Source: Planctomycetota bacterium
Lineage (GTDB): Bacteria > Planctomycetota > Planctomycetia > Planctomycetales > Planctomycetaceae
NCBI GenBank assembly: GCA_024278285.1
Contig: JAJRTM010000716.1
Coordinates: 1-9,592, forward strand
Length of the DNA stretch: 9,592 nucleotides
Direction of reading: 5' to 3'
The translations under genes and the position numbers were made by a program. Below, one piece after another: positions 5,740-9,592 of the stretch. The notes beneath the pieces were generated by a model. The model was not told the origin of the DNA. It searched no databases and saw nothing but the letters and a program-made list of their open reading frames with translations. How positions within the stretch are numbered: position 1 is the first letter of the stretch; each line of letters opens with the position of its first letter.

Positions 5740-5768
5740 GCGTTCCCAAGCTGGAGCTTGGGAACGAG
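5740..5768. repeat. REP-like hairpin, copy C
   Basis: A near-perfect palindrome: the 12-bp arms CGTTCCCAAGCT (5741-5752) and AGCTTGGGAACG (5755-5766) are separated by only two bases. It is the cleanest of three family members in the window. It overlaps the open frame upstream of the CNNM gene, where its translation gives a spurious [11 protein letters not shown] peptide. Confidence 0.7.
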
Positions 5769-5805
5769 TTTGTTTTTTCCTAACATAGAGAGGTTCAACT
5801 CCGCG

Positions 5806-7050
5806 GTGGTCCCATCGATCATCCTGACAGTTCTCTGTTTCAGTTCGTTCTTCTTCGCTCTGGCGTATCATTCGCTTTTGGAGTTTAGTCGATCACGACT
5901 GGAATCAATCTGTAAACAGCGAGAAAATGAACAGCGGCTCGGAAATATCCTCAAGCATGATGCCCGAGCTTTACTGGCGATGCAGGTTGCGTTTCTGGTT
6001 TCCGTTTTCGGATACTGCGGGTTTGCGTTTTATGATCAGCCGAACCAGTTGGATATCTTTCTTATCGGAGCCTGCCTACTCGGCTTTGGCTATCTTCTGC
6101 CCCGCTGTCTGGCAGAAGTCATCAGCGAACGATTTTTGTTCCACATCTGGCCGCTGCTGTTGGGGATTACCTGGTTAATGACGCCGATTGTGAAAGTGAT
6201 CGAAGCGACTGATACTCTTTTTTATCGCATCGCAGGACGCGAAACCCCGAATGAAATTGACCCCACATTAATTTCAGAAGAAATTCGTACCGTGATCGAT
6301 GAAGGCGAACGAGAAGGAGCGATCGAAGCAAGCGCAGGCCGCATCATTCAACGGTTGATGGAAATTCAAAATGAAGATGTGACTGCGGTGATGACGCCTC
6401 GCACCGAAATGGTCTGCATTCAGGTTGATACGCCACTCGAAGAAGTCCGTAAACAATTGATCGAAGCAGGACATTCCCGCGTACCGATTTATCGTGAATC
6501 GCCTGATGACCTGGTCGGTATTCTTTACGCCAAGGATCTGCTTCAGCAATTGGGCGGTTCCGAGGAAAATAAAATTCCGTTGACAAGTTTCCTGCGGGAA
6601 CCGTTGTATGTGCCGGAATCGACTGGCATCGAAGGGCTGTTAGAGCGGATGCGCCGCGAACAGGTTCACATGGCGATTGTCCTCGACGAATACGGCGGCG
6701 TGGCTGGTCTGGTGACGATGGAAGATATTCTCGAAGAAATTGTTGGCGAGATCGAAGACGAATACGACAAAAAACAGGAAGAAGAAATTCGAGAAATTAA
6801 GCCCGGCCTGTTTGAAGTCGATGCCCGGGTTCATATCGACGATTTGAACGAACAGTTCGATCTGCAGCTACCCGAAGATGAAGATTACGAAACGATTGGC
6901 GGTTTCGTTTTCACGCAAATCGGAAAGATTCCCAAAGAGAATGACACACTCACCTGGCAAAACCTCAAATTTACGATCCTCGATGCAGATAAACGCAAAG
7001 TAAAAAAATTGAGAGTCGAACTCGATCATTCACTTGTTGTCAACGAGTAG
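5806..7050 (+). CDS. CNNM/CorC-HlyC family membrane protein with CBS-domain pair
   Basis: 414 residues if it starts at GTG 5806. AGAGAGG ends 12 nt before this codon, a slightly long gap. The frame is open to ATG 5710, but the first 32 residues would come from REP hairpins and lack a ribosome binding site. Domain order: a CNNM (DUF21) membrane region at 1-135 with hydrophobic segments near 4-22, 57-76, 83-100 and 108-130 and the typical SRSRLE segment; first CBS domain at about 192-250 ([11 protein letters not shown], then [21 protein letters not shown]); second CBS at about 262-315 with the hallmark [29 protein letters not shown] (287-315, given in part); and a CorC/HlyC-associated domain at about 331-405. 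Family members take part in magnesium or sodium-coupled ion efflux, or are annotated as hemolysin-like. The CBS pair usually binds adenine nucleotides. Substrate here is unknown. Its end overlaps the convergent FG-GAP gene by 11 bp. Confidence 0.9.
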   Translation: MVPSIILTVLCFSSFFFALAYHSLLEFSRSRLESICKQRENEQRLGNILKHDARALLAMQVAFLVSVFGYCGFAFYDQPNQLDIFLIGACLLGFGYLLPRCLAEVISERFLFHIWPLLLGITWLMTPIVKVIEATDTLFYRIAGRETPNEIDPTLISEEIRTVIDEGEREGAIEASAGRIIQRLMEIQNEDVTAVMTPRTEMVCIQVDTPLEEVRKQLIEAGHSRVPIYRESPDDLVGILYAKDLLQQLGGSEENKIPLTSFLREPLYVPESTGIEGLLERMRREQVHMAIVLDEYGGVAGLVTMEDILEEIVGEIEDEYDKKQEEEIREIKPGLFEVDARVHIDDLNEQFDLQLPEDEDYETIGGFVFTQIGKIPKENDTLTWQNLKFTILDADKRKVKKLRVELDHSLVVNE

Positions 7051-9403
7051 TGGGAAGCTCTCTTACTTTTTGAATCTTCTTTACTTGTCCGAGCGTATAT
7101 TTCGGGCGTTGTTTCATTACTAAAGCTGCATGGCTGTAAAAAGGGTAGACACTCCATTCAACACAGCACAGCAGGTCTGGTTTGCCATCTGCGTTGAAGT
7201 CTCCCACCCAAGGATGAGGACCGTGATTGGTAACGCGGATTGGTTCGCCGAAACATCGCATTGTGACGGGATTTTCAAATTTTGGCTCAGTCTTCGTGCC
7301 GCAATTTCGCAGCAGGTAGATGCTGCCATCATCTTGAATGCCTCCATGGGCCCCAGCGAAACTGTAAATGAGATCCATCAAACCATCGCTATCCCAATCA
7401 ACAGCTCGAAACGATTCTGTCCAATGAGAACGGCGATTAACAATGGCATCGTTAATTTCTCGCCCATCTGCAAGTTTCAAAAATCGGTTTTTTCGTAATT
7501 GAAGTAATCCTTTTTTATTTCGGTACTGTGTAAACAACGTTGCTTTTCGTGTATGCCCATCGTGCGTCACAAAATCTGCTAATCCATCGCCATTGAAATC
7601 AGCGAACGCGACTCCCATTCGCCACAGAAACGGTCGTTCTTTTTCAGTCGGATAGACGCCGTTGTTAGAGTCTGGACTGCTGGCACGTTTAGCGGAAAGC
7701 GTGCGTAATTCGACAGAGTCCGGGTAGTCATCACAAAGAATCTGACGCTGTTTGCCAAAGATTGGTTTCTGGCGTGTCCCTTTATTTTTGTACCAGAAAA
7801 TACGATTCGTTTCGTTGGGGCAAATCAAGTCCGCTAAACCATCGTTATCCCAATCGATGAAAACGGGGTAAACATAACCCATGTTGTGCCAACAGTTGGG
7901 CTGTCCGAGAATTTCATCTCGCAACAAGCGGATTGGTTTGCTATCAGCCAGAACTTGTTTCGGTTCTGCAAAGGCGGGGCGGGGCGATGTCCCCTGATTG
8001 ATCACAATGCGAGGCCAACCGTAGCCGCCTCCTACAAGTAAATCGATATCCCCATCATCATCCCAGTCGCACAGGCAAGGCCACGCCTGATCGCTGAGAG
8101 ACATAACGGCTGAGTTAGATTCTGCACGAAATTGATGTTCGAAACGCTTTCCTTTTGGGGAGTTATCTGCCAACTTGAAAAACGAGATCGTCTGATAGTC
8201 ATCATACTGCACGAGAATCCCATCTTCCGAACCCTCGCGAACAGCACTGACACCACGCGGTCGCTGAATTTGGGAGTTGATTGAACTGAGCCGTTCAGCT
8301 TTGGCAAACTTCGGCTTATCTTCACCGATATTGCGTTGCCAGGAAACTTGATAATTGCTTAACCCTGCTCCGCCTGCTTCGGTAAGTGTTACCGCATCGA
8401 GTCGCCCGTCTTTATTGACATCAAGAAAACAAGGTTGATCACCTGTGTGAAGAGCAACTTCTTTTGCTGGCTGGAATGGCCAGCCAGCGGGGTTTTTATT
8501 TTCGATATACTGACCATCAATAACCAAATCGAGTGCACCATCACCATTCAAATCAACCGCTCTGCAAGCACTCCATTTAGAAACGTTGATCGATTTTGAT
8601 TGCGTAAAAATTGGTAAGCCCGAGTGATCTCGTTGACCAGAATTCAAAAAGAAGGTCGCTGATTTTGTATTCGCCCCGGTTTGTACAATGTCGATTTTCC
8701 CATCTTTATTGAAATCGGCTAGAGCAGCAGAAAGATAGATGTCGTTGCCCAGCGTGTGCAGTTCGTCATCGTTTGCTGTTTTTGAATAACGAGGTCGAAT
8801 CAAATCGCCGAATTGAACTGTGTGAGAATCTGACTGACTAGGATAACAAACAACGCCACTCCACGGATCCCCCGGACGGTAGGCGTAGTTCCAGCAACCG
8901 ACTAAATCTAATTTGCCATCACCAGTCAGGTCAGCCATTGCTGCGGAATAGAACAGCGTGATCGGACGGAGGGCATCTGCGTTGTAACGCAATAAGTCTC
9001 CCACTCCGATTGCAGGAACGTATCGCTGAGGTTTTAGCACGACATGTTTCGGCGTAATACGAAATAGGATTTCATAATCAAGATGAACTGGCTCTGTTAT
9101 CACCCACTCGACGCGTCCCTTGTCGGAGTAAGCAAAGTCGTCAGTGGTCGCAACCGAAACAGGCTGCCCGGTAGCAAGATTAACCACTTGGATTGAATTC
9201 GGATCAACAGCACCCACCAAGCCTGCTTTTTGAATAAGCCTTGCAAAATCAATAACCGGATCCATTGGTACGTTGTGATACTCAAGTTTCGATATCACAC
9301 GTAAGCGGACGCTATACGTTTCACTTGCCTCTTTACCTGCTGAGGCAAAGTGGCAAAAGAAGAAGATCAGAGAGATCGCTAAGAACTGCGTTGTGAATCT
9401 CAT
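7040..9403 (-). CDS. Secreted FG-GAP/VCBS repeat protein
   Basis: 787 residues. It starts with a Sec signal peptide (1-22, cleavage at ASA-GK). Residues about 28-130 form a beta-rich N-terminal domain I do not recognise. The rest carries nine FG-GAP/VCBS calcium-binding motifs of the type D-x-[TND]-x-DG-x-x-D-[LIAF]: at about 158, 230, 284, 328, 446, 517, 602, 669 and 735 (for example [33 protein letters not shown]). Such motifs bind calcium between beta strands, and the repeats usually build a beta-propeller, so one large propeller or two smaller ones are possible. There is no enzyme motif and no visible C-terminal sorting domain. It likely acts in the periplasm or outside the cell in adhesion or matrix/polysaccharide binding; this is family-level inference. 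The Shine-Dalgarno is weak. A partial gene ends 47 bp upstream on the same strand, so the two may be co-transcribed. Confidence 0.9.
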   Translation of the reverse strand: MRFTTQFLAISLIFFFCHFASAGKEASETYSVRLRVISKLEYHNVPMDPVIDFARLIQKAGLVGAVDPNSIQVVNLATGQPVSVATTDDFAYSDKGRVEWVITEPVHLDYEILFRITPKHVVLKPQRYVPAIGVGDLLRYNADALRPITLFYSAAMADLTGDGKLDLVGCWNYAYRPGDPWSGVVCYPSQSDSHTVQFGDLIRPRYSKTANDDELHTLGNDIYLSAALADFNKDGKIDIVQTGANTKSATFFLNSGQRDHSGLPIFTQSKSINVSKWSACRAVDLNGDGALDLVIDGQYIENKNPAGWPFQPAKEVALHTGDQPCFLDVNKDGRLDAVTLTEAGGAGLSNYQVSWQRNIGEDKPKFAKAERLSSINSQIQRPRGVSAVREGSEDGILVQYDDYQTISFFKLADNSPKGKRFEHQFRAESNSAVMSLSDQAWPCLCDWDDDGDIDLLVGGGYGWPRIVINQGTSPRPAFAEPKQVLADSKPIRLLRDEILGQPNCWHNMGYVYPVFIDWDNDGLADLICPNETNRIFWYKNKGTRQKPIFGKQRQILCDDYPDSVELRTLSAKRASSPDSNNGVYPTEKERPFLWRMGVAFADFNGDGLADFVTHDGHTRKATLFTQYRNKKGLLQLRKNRFLKLADGREINDAIVNRRSHWTESFRAVDWDSDGLMDLIYSFAGAHGGIQDDGSIYLLRNCGTKTEPKFENPVTMRCFGEPIRVTNHGPHPWVGDFNADGKPDLLCCVEWSVYPFYSHAALVMKQRPKYTLGQVKKIQKVRELPTTR

Positions 9404-9450
9404 CGTACAAACCGTTCATCAGCAATTACAGCCTCTTCGGGACTGGTTCG

Positions 9451-9592
9451 CTACGCTTTTGCGGTTGTCCAAGACATGAAGGCTTCGGCATCGGTGAAAC
9501 CGAGTTTTTCCTCGTCGCCTTCGACATCGGTCAGTTCGTACTCTGCGATAACGATCTGTTCAGCCTGTTCGCCTCCCTTTTCGACAAGCTTG
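9451..9592 (-). CDS. C-terminal end of an unrecognised protein (cut by window edge)
   Basis: An open frame enters the window at its right edge and ends at TAG (9453-9451), giving 46 visible residues. They are strongly acidic (EYELTDVEGDEEKLGF, then FTDAEAFMSW) and end in TTAKA. The codon pattern and acidic character look like genuine coding sequence, and the 47-bp gap to the FG-GAP gene on the same strand is operon-like. No obvious terminator lies between them. I do not recognise the family, and the start is not in the window. Confidence 0.6.
   Translation of the reverse strand, partial: KLVEKGGEQAEQIVIAEYELTDVEGDEEKLGFTDAEAFMSWTTAKA

Larger units (their letters stand above)
5583..5805. other. 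Repeat-filled gap between the lipoprotein and CNNM genes
   Basis: It contains two REP-like hairpins (5620-5648 and 5740-5768), a perfect 8-bp hairpin AGGGAAGG/CCTTCCCT (5715-5734) and a small GAAGC/GCTTC hairpin (5657-5670). No protein gene is supported. The frame of the CNNM gene is open back to an ATG at 5710, but that stretch is translated repeat. Confidence 0.6.

Noticed and set aside
5786..5815. tRNA T-arm-like GGTTCAACTCC
   Set aside because: The flanking bases do not form the 5-bp T stem, and no acceptor, D or anticodon arm can be built around it.

Overview
The window looks like a chromosomal segment of a planctomycete (Planctomycetota, Gimesia/Rubinisphaera-like by gene style). This is an inference from the moderate GC content, a pair of adjacent and divergent clpP genes, a secreted multi-repeat FG-GAP/VCBS protein, small exported cupredoxin-like proteins in tandem, and intergenic spaces packed with palindromic repeats. 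No phage, plasmid, CRISPR, rRNA or tRNA signature is visible.

Layout. (1) Positions 1-1113, minus strand: two tandem paralogues of an exported type-1-copper (cupredoxin-like) protein. The downstream copy is cut by the window edge. They are separated by a strong intrinsic terminator, and the complete gene has a structured leader hairpin. (2) 1114-1655: divergent intergenic region. (3) 1656-2270, plus strand: an exported cyclophilin-type peptidyl-prolyl isomerase. (4) 2271-3165: a large non-coding stretch holding two of the best finds. One is a probable stand-alone small RNA with its own promoter, four to five hairpins and a terminator (about 2364-2587). The other is a 291-bp non-coding element with 25-bp terminal inverted repeats, nested internal palindromes and an 8-bp flanking direct repeat, i.e. 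a MITE-like insertion (2611-2917). (5) 3166-4506, plus strand: clpP1-clpP2, two catalytically complete ClpP subunits in a likely operon. (6) 4507-4838: a 173-bp inverted-repeat element plus a REP-like hairpin. (7) 4839-5582: a coiled-coil lipoprotein. (8) 5583-5805: a cluster of REP-like hairpins. (9) 5806-7050: a CNNM/CorC-HlyC-type membrane protein with a CBS pair. (10) 7040-9403, minus strand: a secreted nine-repeat FG-GAP/VCBS protein whose 3' end overlaps that of the CNNM gene by 11 bp. (11) 9451-9592, minus strand: the 3' end of an unrecognised gene just upstream of the FG-GAP gene.

How the genes may work together. The only clear functional unit is clpP1-clpP2, whose products probably form a mixed ClpP tetradecamer with a ClpX/ClpA-type unfoldase encoded elsewhere. 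The other genes mostly act at or outside the cytoplasmic membrane: copper-site proteins, a periplasmic foldase, a lipoprotein, an ion-transport-type membrane protein and a calcium-binding repeat protein. They look like neighbours rather than one pathway. Most of the novelty lies in the intergenic DNA: the candidate sRNA, the MITE-like element and at least two further palindromic repeat families. One of these repeats runs into the apparent 5' end of the CNNM reading frame and would mislead an automatic start call.
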